35,500 bases of DNA from Fibrobacter sp. (GCA_012523035.1 JAAYJH010000104.1:1-35500), one strand, 5' to 3'; counted from the stretch's first letter, positions 14,796 to 25,018 are shown. Translations and numbers: made by a program. Notes: generated by a model from the sequence alone, not told the origin.

Positions 14796-16154
14796 TTATC
14801 TTCTTTTTTTTCTTTTTTGTTTTGGTGGAGTGTAATTAGAGCCCACAGTGCTACCGCTATTTTTCTTGGCCATGCCGCCAATGCCTTTGAACATGGCTTT
14901 CATAGAAGTAAATTGAGTGAGCACTTGATTCACCCTTTGCACTGTGGTACCAGAGCCTGCGGCTATTCTTTTTTTACGACTACCTTCGATAATTTTCGGG
15001 TGTTTTCTTTCTTTGGGGGTCATCGAGCTCAACACAGCTTCTACATAGACCAGTTCTTTTTCGTCGAATTGATCTAAAGGCAACTTATTCAGGCCCGGAA
15101 TGAGTTTTAACAAGTCTTTGATTCGCCCCATTTTTTTAATGGTCCTGAGCTGTTTCAAAAAATCATTCAAGTCAAAAGTATTGTTTAAGATTTTCTTTTT
15201 TAAATCTTTGGCATCTTTTTCTTCTATAACCGACTGGGCTTTTTCGACCAAGCTCACCACATCGCCCATTCCCAAAATACGGCTGGCCATACGATCTGGA
15301 TGGAAAAGATCAATCTCTGAAGGTTTTTCTCCGAGTCCAACAAAAACAACAGGGACTCCGGTTATTTTTTTGATAGAAAGAGCCGCTCCGCCTCTGGTAT
15401 CTCCATCCATTTTAGAAAGACAAACACCGGTGAACTGGAGTTTTTGATAGAATGTCTCTGCCACACTCACAGCTTCTTGACCGATCATCGCATCGGCTAC
15501 AAAGAAAATCTCATGAGGCTTCACTGCATCTCTAGCTTGCTCCAGCTCGAGCATCAGAGTATCATCTATTTGCAAACGCCCAGCAGTATCGTAAATCACC
15601 AGATCGTGACCATTATCGATAGCATATTGCTTTGCATTTTTAATAATTTCTACAGGATTGCCTTGGCCTTCTTCGTAAACAGGGATTCCAAGCGACTTTC
15701 CAAGCACTTGAAGTTGTTTGATCGCGGCAGGGCGGTAAACATCTGCCGCCACAAGTAAAGGCTTTTTCTTTTTTTTGCTCCGCATATACAGAGCAATCTT
15801 TCCGGCAAAAGTAGTCTTACCTGCACCTTGCAAGCCCACCATCATGATCCCGAATGGCGAAGCTCCTCCAAGCTCTATTTCTTTTACAGTCCCTCCCATA
15901 ATTTCAGTGAGCTCATCGTTAATTATTTTAACAATTTGTTGCCCTGGAGAAACAGAAAGCAACACCTCTTCACCAAGGGCTTTTTCTTTTACCGCATTTA
16001 CAAAATCGCGAGTCACATTAAAGCTCACATCGGCTTCTAAAAATGCACGACGCACTTCGCGTAAAGATTCAGCGATATTATCTTCGCTAAGGGTACCCTG
16101 TCCACGCAATTTTTTGAGGGTAGATTCTAAGGAGTCAGTCAGTTGAGAAAACAT
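14796..16154 (-). CDS. ffh: Signal recognition particle GTPase Ffh (SRP54)
   Basis: 452 residues from ATG at 16154 (MFSQLTDSLESTLKKLRGQGTLSEDNI), the usual Ffh N-terminus; an upstream in-frame extension is rejected. The N domain helical bundle is followed by the G domain with P-loop GLQGAGKTT, DVYRPAA (G2), DTAGRL (G3) and LSKMDGDTRGG (G4). The Met-rich M domain (from about 300) has SMTPKERKHPKIIEGSRKKRIAAGSGTTVQ, the SRP RNA-binding segment, and a basic tail. It binds signal peptides on nascent chains and targets them to FtsY at the inner membrane. It is divergent from the MATE gene, with 107 bases between. No 4.5S RNA gene was seen in the window. Confidence 0.98.
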   Translation of the reverse strand: MFSQLTDSLESTLKKLRGQGTLSEDNIAESLREVRRAFLEADVSFNVTRDFVNAVKEKALGEEVLLSVSPGQQIVKIINDELTEIMGGTVKEIELGGASPFGIMMVGLQGAGKTTFAGKIALYMRSKKKKKPLLVAADVYRPAAIKQLQVLGKSLGIPVYEEGQGNPVEIIKNAKQYAIDNGHDLVIYDTAGRLQIDDTLMLELEQARDAVKPHEIFFVADAMIGQEAVSVAETFYQKLQFTGVCLSKMDGDTRGGAALSIKKITGVPVVFVGLGEKPSEIDLFHPDRMASRILGMGDVVSLVEKAQSVIEEKDAKDLKKKILNNTFDLNDFLKQLRTIKKMGRIKDLLKLIPGLNKLPLDQFDEKELVYVEAVLSSMTPKERKHPKIIEGSRKKRIAAGSGTTVQRVNQVLTQFTSMKAMFKGIGGMAKKNSGSTVGSNYTPPKQKRKKRR

Positions 16155-16261
16155 AATAGTGTAATATAGTAAAAAGTTTTTGTTTTTATGATAGTTAGAA
16201 GCGCCTCGCCTAAATATTAAAGCACCTTTCAAATGCTCTATAAATTTCTAATTTAGCACCA

Positions 16262-17620
16262 ATGAAAAGAAACTTAAAAAAAGGAGGCTTTCAAGAGATA
16301 CTCATTGTCGCACTCCCCATGCTGCTTTCTATGTCATTTGATACTCTAATGACATTTGTGAGTCGCTTATTTTTATCTAGACTGAGCCCAGAATACATGA
16401 ATGCAGCCCTAAGCGGAGGGCTCACCCAAATCATGGTCCTCACCTTTTTTACAGGCTTGATTAGCTACACCACCGCTCTAGTGGCCCAAAACTTTGGTGC
16501 AAATTTGCATCAAAATGTGGCAAAAGTACTCACGCAAGCTCTGCTCCTCTCTTTTATAAGTGCTCCTCTTTTATTATTGCTCAAACCTTTGGGCTTTTTT
16601 ATGCTTTCTTTTGGAGAAATAAACCCTATACAGTTAGAAGCTCAAAAATCCTATTTTAATTTCTTAATTTACGGGAGTATTTTTAGTTTGCTCAGGCACT
16701 CTTTTTCTTGCTTTTTTTCTGGGATTGGCAAGACTAAAATAGTGATGCAAGCCGCTTTTATAGGGATGGGCATCAATATTATTTTAAATTATGTGTTTAT
16801 TTTTGGACACTTTTTTATCCCCCCTATGGGCATCCAAGGTGCCGCTTTGGCCACTATAGTCAGTAACGCCACTTCTATGTCTATACTCGCCTTTGCTTAC
16901 TTCTCAAAAAAACAAAACTCTTTATTCAACACCAGGCACTCTTTTGTATTCCATAAAAAGCTCTTCTTGGAACTAGTCCGCAAAGGGAGCTCTACTGGCA
17001 CCGAAATGTTTTTGAATATGCTTGCCTTTCAAAGTCTTATTTTATTGTTCCATGGTCTAGGGCCCACTGTAGCCACAGCAAGCACCATCATGTTCAACTG
17101 GGATATGGTTTCTTTTGTGCCTTTACTAGGATTAGAAGTCGCCACTATGAGTCTGGTGGGCCGTTATGTGGGAGCAAAAGACATAAAAGCAGCACACCGT
17201 GCCACTCAATCCGCATTACTCCTTGGCTTTTCTTATACCCTCATTTTGGCTGCTATTTTTGTATCGATTCCAGAATATCTAGTGAATGTATTTAAACCAG
17301 AGCTAAACATTTCTGTGTTTAGAGAATCCACTCCTTTGGCTATTTTTATGTTAAAACTAGCGGCAATATATGTGATTACAGAGTCTTTTATGCTCGTTTT
17401 TGCGGGGGCTCTACGCGGGGCGGGTGACACCTTTTGGGTCATGATCGCTATGATAAGCCTCAATTGGATGGCCACGATTTTTCTTTGGTTCAGCACTTAT
17501 TACTTAAAACTTGGCCCCTATATCGGGTGGCTATCGGTGGTATTTGCTTTCCTTTGCTTCCCTGTTATTTTATTCATGCGGTACCGCTCTGGCAAATGGC
17601 ACCATAAAATCTCCCTATAA
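16262..17620 (+). CDS. MATE-family multidrug/cation efflux transporter
   Basis: 452 residues with about twelve hydrophobic segments arranged as two six-helix halves, the MATE (NorM/DinF) layout. Typical segments are LSMSFDTLMTFVSRLFLSRL near the N-terminus, GMGINIILNYVFIFG in the middle, GLEVATMSLVGRYVGAKD at the start of the second half, and GALRGAGDT in the tenth to eleventh helix region. It would export organic cations or drugs in exchange for Na+ or H+. ATG 16262 has no clear upstream ribosome site, while an internal AAAGGAGG occurs just after the start with no suitable start codon behind it. It is transcribed away from ffh. The substrate is unknown. Confidence 0.92.
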   Translation: MKRNLKKGGFQEILIVALPMLLSMSFDTLMTFVSRLFLSRLSPEYMNAALSGGLTQIMVLTFFTGLISYTTALVAQNFGANLHQNVAKVLTQALLLSFISAPLLLLLKPLGFFMLSFGEINPIQLEAQKSYFNFLIYGSIFSLLRHSFSCFFSGIGKTKIVMQAAFIGMGINIILNYVFIFGHFFIPPMGIQGAALATIVSNATSMSILAFAYFSKKQNSLFNTRHSFVFHKKLFLELVRKGSSTGTEMFLNMLAFQSLILLFHGLGPTVATASTIMFNWDMVSFVPLLGLEVATMSLVGRYVGAKDIKAAHRATQSALLLGFSYTLILAAIFVSIPEYLVNVFKPELNISVFRESTPLAIFMLKLAAIYVITESFMLVFAGALRGAGDTFWVMIAMISLNWMATIFLWFSTYYLKLGPYIGWLSVVFAFLCFPVILFMRYRSGKWHHKISL

Positions 17621-17758
17621 ATCGACGCCACAAGGCCTGGCTTTGTCACACCTCAACTGAAGTCTACAAACAATTTTTATATTCCACCAGTTTCTTTTGG
17701 AATATAAATCCAGTTTAAGTTTATAAAGTAAAGGCCAAGTCGTTAAAGCTATTGCATT

Positions 17759-17785
17759 AAAAAAACCAGGCGTGTGTGAGACTTC
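17759..17785 (+). repeat. Dispersed intergenic repeat, copy 1
   Basis: Poly-A followed by CCAGGCGTGTGTGAGACTTC. Nearly the same sequence occurs at 25222-25248 (same strand) and 34506-34531 (opposite strand), all between genes. A partial inverted version (GGCCTGGCTTTG) lies at 17634-17645 in the same gap. The gap 17621-17902 also holds a 10-bp inverted repeat TTTATATTCC/GGAATATAAA near 17677-17712. Confidence 0.75.
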
Positions 17786-17853
17786 AAAAAACAAAAGATT
17801 GAAATGCATTTTATTTGAGATTCAAACACCCGTTTTGACCTTTTTAAAACAAA

Positions 17854-17879
17854 AAAAGGCCCATGAAGATGGACCTTTT
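17854..17879 (-). terminator. Terminator of the fibro-slime protein gene
   Basis: Stem AAAAGGCCCAT/ATGGACCTTTT (17854-17864/17869-17879) with one mismatch and loop GAAG. On the minus strand a run of seven T follows (complement of 17851-17857). It lies 23 bases after the minus-strand stop at 17903. Confidence 0.8.
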
Positions 17880-17902
17880 CAATTTTCTTTAGACTGCTCT
17901 CA

Positions 17903-20569
17903 CTATGGGACTATCATACCTTCGCTCACCCTTCGGTGCCCGCGGCGCATGGTGTAGTGAGTTCGCCTATAATCTCCTGCAGTGGGGCTGATTTGCCCAT
18001 TGAATTGCAAACAGTATTCGTGAGCTTCTTCGATCAAGGCAATTTGATAGATGTATGGTCCTGTGCCCAGTTTACGGCCGTTTTGAGAAACGGGATAAAC
18101 TTTTATGTTCACAATAGCTTGGCCTGTTGCCACAGTTTCAATTCTTTCATTAGTAGGCGATAAACATTCATGAGGGTAGTTAGCTCCCTTAGGAGGAGTG
18201 CTCATCACTTTCTCTAATTGCTCTTTAGAAAGGGATTCTTCGTATTGGCTAATAAAATGCCCTAAATGGTCAAAGACTCTCACATTGATGCGGAAAGGCT
18301 GGGATGCTAGAAAAACAATGCTCGCACAACTTTCAACACCATTTGCATCTGCATAACAACGAGTCTCAGAAGCTCCAACACTTTCACCTATCTTTGAATT
18401 ATTAGATTGAATGAAAGAAAAACGCCCCGAACCGTCTGCACCATTGTGAATCAGTCCAGCAGGATGATCTGGTGATCCAGTAGGAGAAGATCTATATTCT
18501 GGATGTTGCTCTAACCATTTGTCAATAGTGTATCCATTCTCTCCAAACTCTTTGGGAAGAGCATATACATGAATTTCACCGGTGGCATTTTTTGGGAGTT
18601 CACCGTCTATTAAAGGCGTCTCTTGTAACAATCTATTGTTGTCGAATTTGGGTCTATCGATGGTGGTATCCCCTGGGATAATTTCTGTGACCATAGAATA
18701 AATAAACTTAGCGGCAGACCAATAATAGGCACCTACTTCTCGACCCGTAGTAGAACGGATAACAAAGCCAGTATTATTATAGCTAAACCTATTTAAGTCT
18801 TCAGAAGTTGTGCTGGTAATCGGGTAGTTAAAGCTAAGAGAATCACCACCTTGAGGAAGAATTTCTTCGGTATTTGGCCCAAATTCTCCAATACAATCTA
18901 CAGTAGAACAAAGATTCCCAACGAGTTTATAAACATAACCACCCGCGTCGTTCATATAACCTTCGGCACTAATGCTTTCTATGTTGAAACCCAAAGTGTC
19001 TAAACCATTTTCTGTCCTTCTAGTGACCAAGATAGGGAAATAACCGGGATTATTGAATCCATTCATAATTAAGTTGAGTGTATTTTCATCTAACTCTGTG
19101 TTCAAAACAATATTGGTGACTAGACCTTCATCTTTACGAACAATATCTGAAGTCAAAATCACAGGTTGCCCGTACATGGTAGGTGCGGTTTCTGATAGAG
19201 AAGATTTGATACGCAAGTTAGACCCATCGGTTTGGCGGTCTGCATAGAAAAAATGCAAGTGATGCCATGAATTGGGCTCCCAACAACCTTTAGCCTGTGC
19301 TTCTGCAACAAGAGGTCCAGAATGACAGCCATGTTGATTGATGGCCAAGTGATTCACATCTACTGTACCGGGAGCCGCCATATGAGTCCCACCCAAATCC
19401 ACAGCAAGCACTCCATCTACAAAAATCCACATATCATCGTCACCCACAAACTCAAATTTTTCATTGTTTTCTGGCTTGTATCTAAATTTGGCGTAACCCA
19501 TCATGGTGAAATTATAGTTTCTGAGTTTGGTTGTTCCTGGCTTCAGATTATTACCTATTCCAACATTAGTAGATGCAACTAGTGCTGCAGTTGGAGCTCG
19601 TGGCCCCCCGACAGAAAGCCAAGCCTGGCATAGTTTGTTAGTTTCAAGCTCATTCATGTCTTGCTGAGTACTTGCATACTCATATTTATAAGGAGGACAA
19701 AAAATAGAAAGGCTTTGAGGGCCCCATTGATCTACTCCTGGACCTTCTATGGAAGCCAACCAATTTCCTGTGCTAGGGTCCACAATATCTAACGGGAAAT
19801 ATCCACCATTATTCCAGTTCCTATCAATTTCATATAAATCAGGACCGATATTGGACAAGGCCAAAGTCGTTTTAGTGACCTTATTTATCCCTTCATAGTC
19901 CTGAAACCATTGATCAAAATACTGATTGTCACACACCAGTCTCGTGGATATCGGTCTGGCATTATAATAATCAAACTCCCCACCAATTACAGGTATATAT
20001 AAATTCTGATCTACCATGCCATGAGTGACATAAACTGTTTGAGCCCAGTTTCGTTTTCTACAAATACTGCCAGCGTTACATTCTTTTCCATCTTTTGCTG
20101 CTCCAGGGCAAAATTCATGTAAATAACCACGAACTATTTTTAAACCATTGGGGTTTAGAGTAGGGTGTACACCACACTGCGAGAACTCACCATATTGCAC
20201 GGGGACACCAGCAGCAGGATTGGATTGTAAGTAAGGAGGAAGATAAGGATTGGGTGCATCTGGCAATGGGTAACCATTGATGCCCATAGGGATACCTACG
20301 GTAGGATTCTTTTCATTGGCACACGCACTTAACGCTGTGCCTGCTTTAGCAAGCCAATCAGGATTATCAAAATAACCAGTAACCCCCGGATAAGGAGCCA
20401 TTAGAGGGCGTTCTTCGCTAAAATTTTCAAAATCGGGGTGAGTGACCTGAAAATCTCGAATCACAATATCCAATTCTGCCATGGTCGGATCGACTTGAGC
20501 AGATAAAGCCACTACAGCAAATAAAAATAATACCAAAACCTGTTTTAGATTTTTCATAGACAATTTCAC
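17903..20569 (-). CDS. Secreted fibro-slime domain (PA14-like) surface protein
   Basis: About 888 residues. I chose GTG at 20569 because AAGGAG sits 7 bases before it; ATG at 20557 would give four residues fewer and has no ribosome site at proper distance. The signal peptide is MKNLKQVLVLFLFAVVALSA. The region about 25-340 is Cys-rich and aromatic (FxVTHPDFENF..., CGVHPTLNPNG). The fibro-slime hallmark lies near residue 377: FEFVGDDDMWIFVDG, then VLAVDLGGTH and WHHLHFFYADRQTDGSNLRIKSSL, the PA14-like metal/sugar-binding fold. A long beta-rich region and a basic tail (YRRTHYTMRRGHRRVSEG) complete it. Fibro-slime proteins of Fibrobacter are associated with binding to plant fibre and cellulose; that role is carried over by family. 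It is a single-gene transcript with its own terminator. Confidence 0.93.
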   Translation of the reverse strand: MKLSMKNLKQVLVLFLFAVVALSAQVDPTMAELDIVIRDFQVTHPDFENFSEERPLMAPYPGVTGYFDNPDWLAKAGTALSACANEKNPTVGIPMGINGYPLPDAPNPYLPPYLQSNPAAGVPVQYGEFSQCGVHPTLNPNGLKIVRGYLHEFCPGAAKDGKECNAGSICRKRNWAQTVYVTHGMVDQNLYIPVIGGEFDYYNARPISTRLVCDNQYFDQWFQDYEGINKVTKTTLALSNIGPDLYEIDRNWNNGGYFPLDIVDPSTGNWLASIEGPGVDQWGPQSLSIFCPPYKYEYASTQQDMNELETNKLCQAWLSVGGPRAPTAALVASTNVGIGNNLKPGTTKLRNYNFTMMGYAKFRYKPENNEKFEFVGDDDMWIFVDGVLAVDLGGTHMAAPGTVDVNHLAINQHGCHSGPLVAEAQAKGCWEPNSWHHLHFFYADRQTDGSNLRIKSSLSETAPTMYGQPVILTSDIVRKDEGLVTNIVLNTELDENTLNLIMNGFNNPGYFPILVTRRTENGLDTLGFNIESISAEGYMNDAGGYVYKLVGNLCSTVDCIGEFGPNTEEILPQGGDSLSFNYPITSTTSEDLNRFSYNNTGFVIRSTTGREVGAYYWSAAKFIYSMVTEIIPGDTTIDRPKFDNNRLLQETPLIDGELPKNATGEIHVYALPKEFGENGYTIDKWLEQHPEYRSSPTGSPDHPAGLIHNGADGSGRFSFIQSNNSKIGESVGASETRCYADANGVESCASIVFLASQPFRINVRVFDHLGHFISQYEESLSKEQLEKVMSTPPKGANYPHECLSPTNERIETVATGQAIVNIKVYPVSQNGRKLGTGPYIYQIALIEEAHEYCLQFNGQISPTAGDYRRTHYTMRRGHRRVSEGMIVP

Positions 20570-20831
20570 AACCAATCTCCTTAAAAAGAGTTGTTCACAT
20601 TTACAAATATAAATCATTTCTATCTTAAGAGTACTTTTGTATTCTCTTTTTTACATTCTAAAGCCAAATTTGTGTTTTTGAGTGACATAAAACAATCTAA
20701 AACACCTAAAAGGCGTTTTTAAAGAGTGATTCAAAAGAAATTCTTCTATTACTCGTCTTTCTTTTTCCTTTTTCATTTTTTCTATATTAAAGATTCAATT
20801 ACTTTATTTACCTTATTTTTGAAGAGGCTCT

Positions 20832-22154
20832 ATGGACTTCCAATGGATTAAAATCCCCCAAAATGCTAGCAAAATCACTTTAAAAGATGGTGTTTTAAAT
20901 GTTCCAAAACACCCTATTATACCCTTTATCGAAGGAGATGGTACAGGCCCCGACATTTGGAAGTCTGCTGTAAAAGTAATAGACGCTGCCGTTGAAAAAG
21001 CCTATAATGGTGAAAATAAAATCGCTTGGATGGAAGTTTTTGCTGGAGAAAAGGCCAACGAAATTTATGGCGAAAACACCTGGCTCCCTAGTGAAACAGT
21101 AAGGGCTTTTGAAGAATATCTAGTGGGGATCAAAGGCCCTTTGACCACTCCTGTGGGAGGAGGTATTCGAAGTCTCAATGTGGCTTTGAGGCAAGATTTA
21201 GATTTATATGTGTGTCTAAGGCCTGTAAAATATTATGAAGGCACACCCTCACCTGTAAAACATCCTGAAAAAGTCGATATGGTGATTTTTAGAGAAAACA
21301 CAGAAGATATTTACGCTGGAATAGAGTGGGAAGCAGGGAGTGCAGAAGCTAAGAAGAATTTGGACTTTTTAAAAAGTGAGTTTCCTAGTTTGGCCAAAAA
21401 AGTTCGTTTTGGAACTGAAGAGGCTGTGAAAGCATGGAACTCTCTCTCTAATTTGGACTACCCTGCAGCAGAAGAAGTAGGGGTGGGCATCAAAACAGTT
21501 TCAAAAACTGGAACCCAGAGACTTGTCCGCAGTGCCATAGAGTACGCCATTCAAAATAAGCGTAAAAGCGTCACCATTGTCCATAAAGGCAATATTATGA
21601 AGTTTACAGAAGGTGCTTTTAGAGATTGGGGTTACGAAGTGGCTCAAAAAGAATTTGGAGCCAAAATAATTGGTAATGGACCTTGGTGTCAAATTCCAGA
21701 AGGAAAGCCAGGGGCTGGCATTGTGATCAAAGACGCCATTGCAGACATTGCCTTGCAACAAGTGCTCACTAGAGCCGAAGATTTTGATGTGATTGCCACT
21801 TTAAACCTCAATGGAGACTACCTTTCTGACGCTTTGGCCGCTCAAGTGGGTGGTATAGGCATTGCTCCTGGTGGAAACATCAATTATAGTAGTGGTCACG
21901 CTATTTTTGAGGCTACACACGGCACAGCCCCTAAGTATGCCAACTTAGATAAAGTCAACCCCGGTTCTGTGATTCTTTCTGGAGAGATGATGCTTCGACA
22001 CCTAGGATGGAACAAAGCCGCAGACCTTATCAATAAAGGTTTGTCTGGAGCAATCACTTCGAAAAAAGTAACTTATGATTTTGCAAGATTGATGGATGGT
22101 GCTACAGAAATTGGCTGTATGGCTTTTGGTGAAAATATTATCGCCCACATGTAA
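20832..22154 (+). CDS. icd: NADP-dependent isocitrate dehydrogenase
   Basis: 440 residues, close to the E. coli enzyme in length and layout. Features: [14 protein letters not shown] near the N-terminus, [32 protein letters not shown] with the substrate-binding Ser114 (equivalent to E. coli Ser113, the phosphorylated residue) and Arg residues, [43 protein letters not shown] with the metal-binding Asp, and [27 protein letters not shown]. The Lys-Tyr after THGTAP is typical of NADP specificity. It oxidises isocitrate to 2-oxoglutarate in the TCA cycle in the cytoplasm. The ribosome site GAAGAGG is present. A small membrane protein gene follows after 2 bases, so the two are co-transcribed. Confidence 0.97.
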   Translation: MDFQWIKIPQNASKITLKDGVLNVPKHPIIPFIEGDGTGPDIWKSAVKVIDAAVEKAYNGENKIAWMEVFAGEKANEIYGENTWLPSETVRAFEEYLVGIKGPLTTPVGGGIRSLNVALRQDLDLYVCLRPVKYYEGTPSPVKHPEKVDMVIFRENTEDIYAGIEWEAGSAEAKKNLDFLKSEFPSLAKKVRFGTEEAVKAWNSLSNLDYPAAEEVGVGIKTVSKTGTQRLVRSAIEYAIQNKRKSVTIVHKGNIMKFTEGAFRDWGYEVAQKEFGAKIIGNGPWCQIPEGKPGAGIVIKDAIADIALQQVLTRAEDFDVIATLNLNGDYLSDALAAQVGGIGIAPGGNINYSSGHAIFEATHGTAPKYANLDKVNPGSVILSGEMMLRHLGWNKAADLINKGLSGAITSKKVTYDFARLMDGATEIGCMAFGENIIAHM

Positions 22155-22156
22155 AT

Positions 22157-22768
22157 ATGAGCCTTACCGCACTATTCACGCTAATCATAGCTTTTGTGAT
22201 ACTTCGCTCTACTTGGCTTAGGTGGAAAGTGAATCAATTGGATCACTCCAGCTTTCAAGAGCTAGAGCCACGACTTCAATTGGCAGTGCTCAAAGAAAAA
22301 TTGTTAGAGAAACCATCTGAACAAAATCTAATGAACTTAAAAGAATATGGCACCCATCAAGGCTTGTGTGTGGATATAGATTCTTATAGGCCATTGATTT
22401 TGGAGCAAATTCAAATTTCTAAAAGTAAAAACGCCATAGCACTGGATCAAATCCTTTATACCAAGCAAAGCGAGTGGGTGGACTCCATCACCCCACTTGA
22501 ATTTGAATTGGCAAACAAAGCCAAAAATAAAGGAGATCTAGAGTCTTTTATTCACTGGTCATTAGAAGGGGTCTTAAGGCTTTATTCCGACAAAAAAATA
22601 GAGAGCTCTTTAGAAGCTCTCATTGATGTCTATCCAAAGGCTAAACTTCTGCTCAGTGAATATTTAAAATTAAAAGATTTTAGAGACAATAGCCCTCTAT
22701 CTGAAGCTGTAATCGAAGAGTTAAAAGATCGAAAAAAAGCTTGGTTAGAGAGCTTTGAAATGGACTAA
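22157..22768 (+). CDS. Membrane-anchored protein of unknown function, cotranscribed with icd
   Basis: 203 residues, starting 2 bases after the icd stop. One N-terminal hydrophobic segment (MSLTALFTLIIAFVILRSTWLRW) is followed by a soluble, helical, charged region (PRLQLAVLKEKLLEKPSEQNLMNLKEYG...) that would face the cytoplasm or periplasm. The helical pairs hint at a TPR-like fold, without a clear repeat consensus. I do not recognise it. Coupling to icd is positional only. Confidence 0.75.
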   Translation: MSLTALFTLIIAFVILRSTWLRWKVNQLDHSSFQELEPRLQLAVLKEKLLEKPSEQNLMNLKEYGTHQGLCVDIDSYRPLILEQIQISKSKNAIALDQILYTKQSEWVDSITPLEFELANKAKNKGDLESFIHWSLEGVLRLYSDKKIESSLEALIDVYPKAKLLLSEYLKLKDFRDNSPLSEAVIEELKDRKKAWLESFEMD

Positions 22769-22775
22769 TCTTGAA

Positions 22776-23624
22776 TTAGAACCAACGCCAAACTAGACCT
22801 AAATTCATGATTTCACGATATTGGCTGTTTTCACTAATATCGTAATCATACGCTACATCTATGCCTAAAGAAAACTCAATGAATGGAGTCAAGGTGATAT
22901 GGAGTGCATTTTCAAAGCGACCATCTATCTTTTTTACTCCTTTAAAGTTAGTAAATGCCCATAGACGGGTTTTGTAAGAAAAGAAATCAGAAAAATTGTA
23001 CTTGAACTCTGTGACGCTTTCTAGTCCTGGTTCATTTTTGAAAACTTCTATCTTTTTTGTGTCTGGATCATCTGCATAGCCATAACCATCAGAAATAGTC
23101 ATACGATTGGCAAAAGCAAGCCTTTGAGAGAAATTAGAGTTGGGGATATAAGCCACACCCACAAATTCTGTGATATAAGCTGGGTCCATAAAAGAAGATG
23201 ATGGGAATTTTTTAAAGTTTTCATCTTCATCTGGATAAGTGTATCCAGTGGTGAATTGAGATTCAAAGCGAATACCAGCGTAAGGTTTGAACACTCCAAA
23301 GGTATTGAGCTCACCCGATGTTTCTAAGAAAATTTTGTCTAAAGATTTACGAGTACCAACGCCTTCAGAATAAGTTTGACCCCAAGCCAAATTCACAAGA
23401 TTACGCCAGCTTGCGTATTTCCAGTTTCCTTTTAAGTCGGCATCGTATTGAATCTTCCAAGAGCTAGAGTTCACTCCATCGTCCACCCAGTTAGAGAAAT
23501 AATTGCGATTGTATCGAAGAGAAGCGAGCACATCGGCATCCCAGTTTTCTGGTAAAGCCCCTTCAAACATGCCATCTGCAAATACAAGAGAGGCAAATCC
23601 TAATACTAATAACAGTTTTTTCAT
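22776..23624 (-). CDS. Outer-membrane beta-barrel-like protein, DUF3078-like
   Basis: 282 residues from ATG at 23624, chosen because AAGGA lies 8 bases upstream and a signal peptide follows (MKKLLLVLGFASLVFA). The mature part begins with LPENWDADVLASLRYNRNYFSNWVDDGVNSSSW, resembling the DUF3078 family (paired aromatic and NxxS motif). It continues with alternating aromatic/polar strands (GIRFESQFTTGYTYPDED, RLAFANRMTISDGYGYADD, FIEFSLGIDVAYDYDIS) and ends in a terminal Trp-Arg-Trp-Phe, as barrel proteins do. No ligand is known. It is convergent with the icd pair, 7 bases from the end of the preceding gene. Confidence 0.75.
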   Translation of the reverse strand: MKKLLLVLGFASLVFADGMFEGALPENWDADVLASLRYNRNYFSNWVDDGVNSSSWKIQYDADLKGNWKYASWRNLVNLAWGQTYSEGVGTRKSLDKIFLETSGELNTFGVFKPYAGIRFESQFTTGYTYPDEDENFKKFPSSSFMDPAYITEFVGVAYIPNSNFSQRLAFANRMTISDGYGYADDPDTKKIEVFKNEPGLESVTEFKYNFSDFFSYKTRLWAFTNFKGVKKIDGRFENALHITLTPFIEFSLGIDVAYDYDISENSQYREIMNLGLVWRWF

Positions 23625-23810
23625 TTTATTTTCCTTGAACCTTATCAGTCTCAAATTAAAACTAGTCGCACCATATAATACAATCAATCTGACAAATTAA
23701 TGGATTGAACTTATTTAGTTTTGATTTTAAAACCTAAAGACTATGTTTTAATGTTTATTTTTACAATATTACTTTTTTTAATGTTTTTGGCAAATCCATT
23801 TGTCTGTCAA

Positions 23811-24932
23811 TCACAATACAAAGCCCATTTTCTTTAATACACTTTGATTTTTTTGCTGAATTTCGTATGATTTTAAAGAATATGCACTTGGGTCTCGGCG
23901 TTTAGGATAATGTTTTCTTAAGCTTTCAAAAGAAGAGGGGCTTTTTTTTAGGGCTTCGTTATCCCTTAAAATGGGGTAAATTTGAGTAAATAAGTTGTGA
24001 TAAAATGAAAATTCACCGTTTGCTTCGAATGAAAGCTCATTCGTTTCGCTTTGAATCACAGGTTTAAATTTTTTAAGTTCATGAAAACCAAAAAAATCTC
24101 CCAAAACATGAATCGCTTGTTTGCTGGCATTGGCTTTACCATCTAGACTATAGCCTGCAATGTGGGGCGTGCCTATAAAGACTTTTTCTAATAATTCTAA
24201 ATGAATATGTGGTTCTTTTTCCCATACATCTAAAACAGCTCCAAAATCTGGATGGCTCTGCAAGTGATTGAAAAGAGCTTGGTTGTCCACCACCTCTCCT
24301 CGAGATGTGTTGATTAAAAAAGCATTTTTTTTCATTTTTTCTAATGTGGTTTGTGCAAACAAGGCTTTTGTGGGGTATGGACCAGTAGAGGTTAAAGGGA
24401 CATGCAAGCTGACAATATCGGATTGTTTTAAAAGATTTTCAAAAGAAGTCAAAGGAACTTGCTTCGATGGATCTGAGATAAAGGGGTCATAGACTAGGCA
24501 AGGAATTTCAAGAGCCCTTGCCCATTGGTAAAGTGTAGAACCAATTTTTCCATACCCAATGATTCCCAATTGAATGTCTCTGAACTTTTGCTTTTTAAAT
24601 TTTAGAATCTCTAATATGGCACACCAAGTATAAGTAACCACACTTTGTGAATTTGCTCCGGCTGCATTTGTCCATTTTATGTTCTTCTGAATTAAATATT
24701 CGGTGTCTAAATGATCTTCGCCCACTGTGGCTGTGGCTATAAACTGAACTGGAGTGTTTTTTAATAAAGTTTTATCGCACCTGGTTCTGGTGCGTACAAG
24801 TAAAGCAAGTGCATTTTTTAAATCTGAATTTGTGATTTTTGCACCTGGTAAATAATGGACTTCAAAAAAAGCTTCTAAGACTCCAAAAACAAATGGAATT
24901 TCATCGTCTATCACAATGAGTGGTTTTTTCAT
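23811..24932 (-). CDS. pdxB: Erythronate-4-phosphate dehydrogenase (PdxB-like D-2-hydroxyacid dehydrogenase)
   Basis: 373 residues from ATG at 24932 (MKKPLIVIDDEIPFVFG); a longer in-frame extension is rejected as it begins in repeat-poor intergenic DNA without a ribosome site. Features: VRTRTRCDKTLL and TATVGEDHLDTEYL in the N-terminal substrate domain, the Rossmann GIIGYGKIGSTL, catalytic Arg in NTSRGEVVDNQAL, acid residue in LDVWEKEP, and His in TPHIAGYSLDGKANAS, the last being characteristic of PdxB. PdxB oxidises 4-phosphoerythronate in the DXP-independent pyridoxal phosphate pathway. A C-terminal region follows, as in PdxB. Another 2-hydroxyacid dehydrogenase remains possible. The gap 23625-23810 before the next gene shows no clear terminator. 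Confidence 0.87.
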   Translation of the reverse strand: MKKPLIVIDDEIPFVFGVLEAFFEVHYLPGAKITNSDLKNALALLVRTRTRCDKTLLKNTPVQFIATATVGEDHLDTEYLIQKNIKWTNAAGANSQSVVTYTWCAILEILKFKKQKFRDIQLGIIGYGKIGSTLYQWARALEIPCLVYDPFISDPSKQVPLTSFENLLKQSDIVSLHVPLTSTGPYPTKALFAQTTLEKMKKNAFLINTSRGEVVDNQALFNHLQSHPDFGAVLDVWEKEPHIHLELLEKVFIGTPHIAGYSLDGKANASKQAIHVLGDFFGFHELKKFKPVIQSETNELSFEANGEFSFYHNLFTQIYPILRDNEALKKSPSSFESLRKHYPKRRDPSAYSLKSYEIQQKNQSVLKKMGFVL

Positions 24933-25018
24933 GTTCAAAATATAGTAAAAAGCGTGTTTGAAAATGGAGATGAAAATGATGTGAAAAGTGGGCTTGAAAT
25001 GGGGCAAAAAGTGTTACC

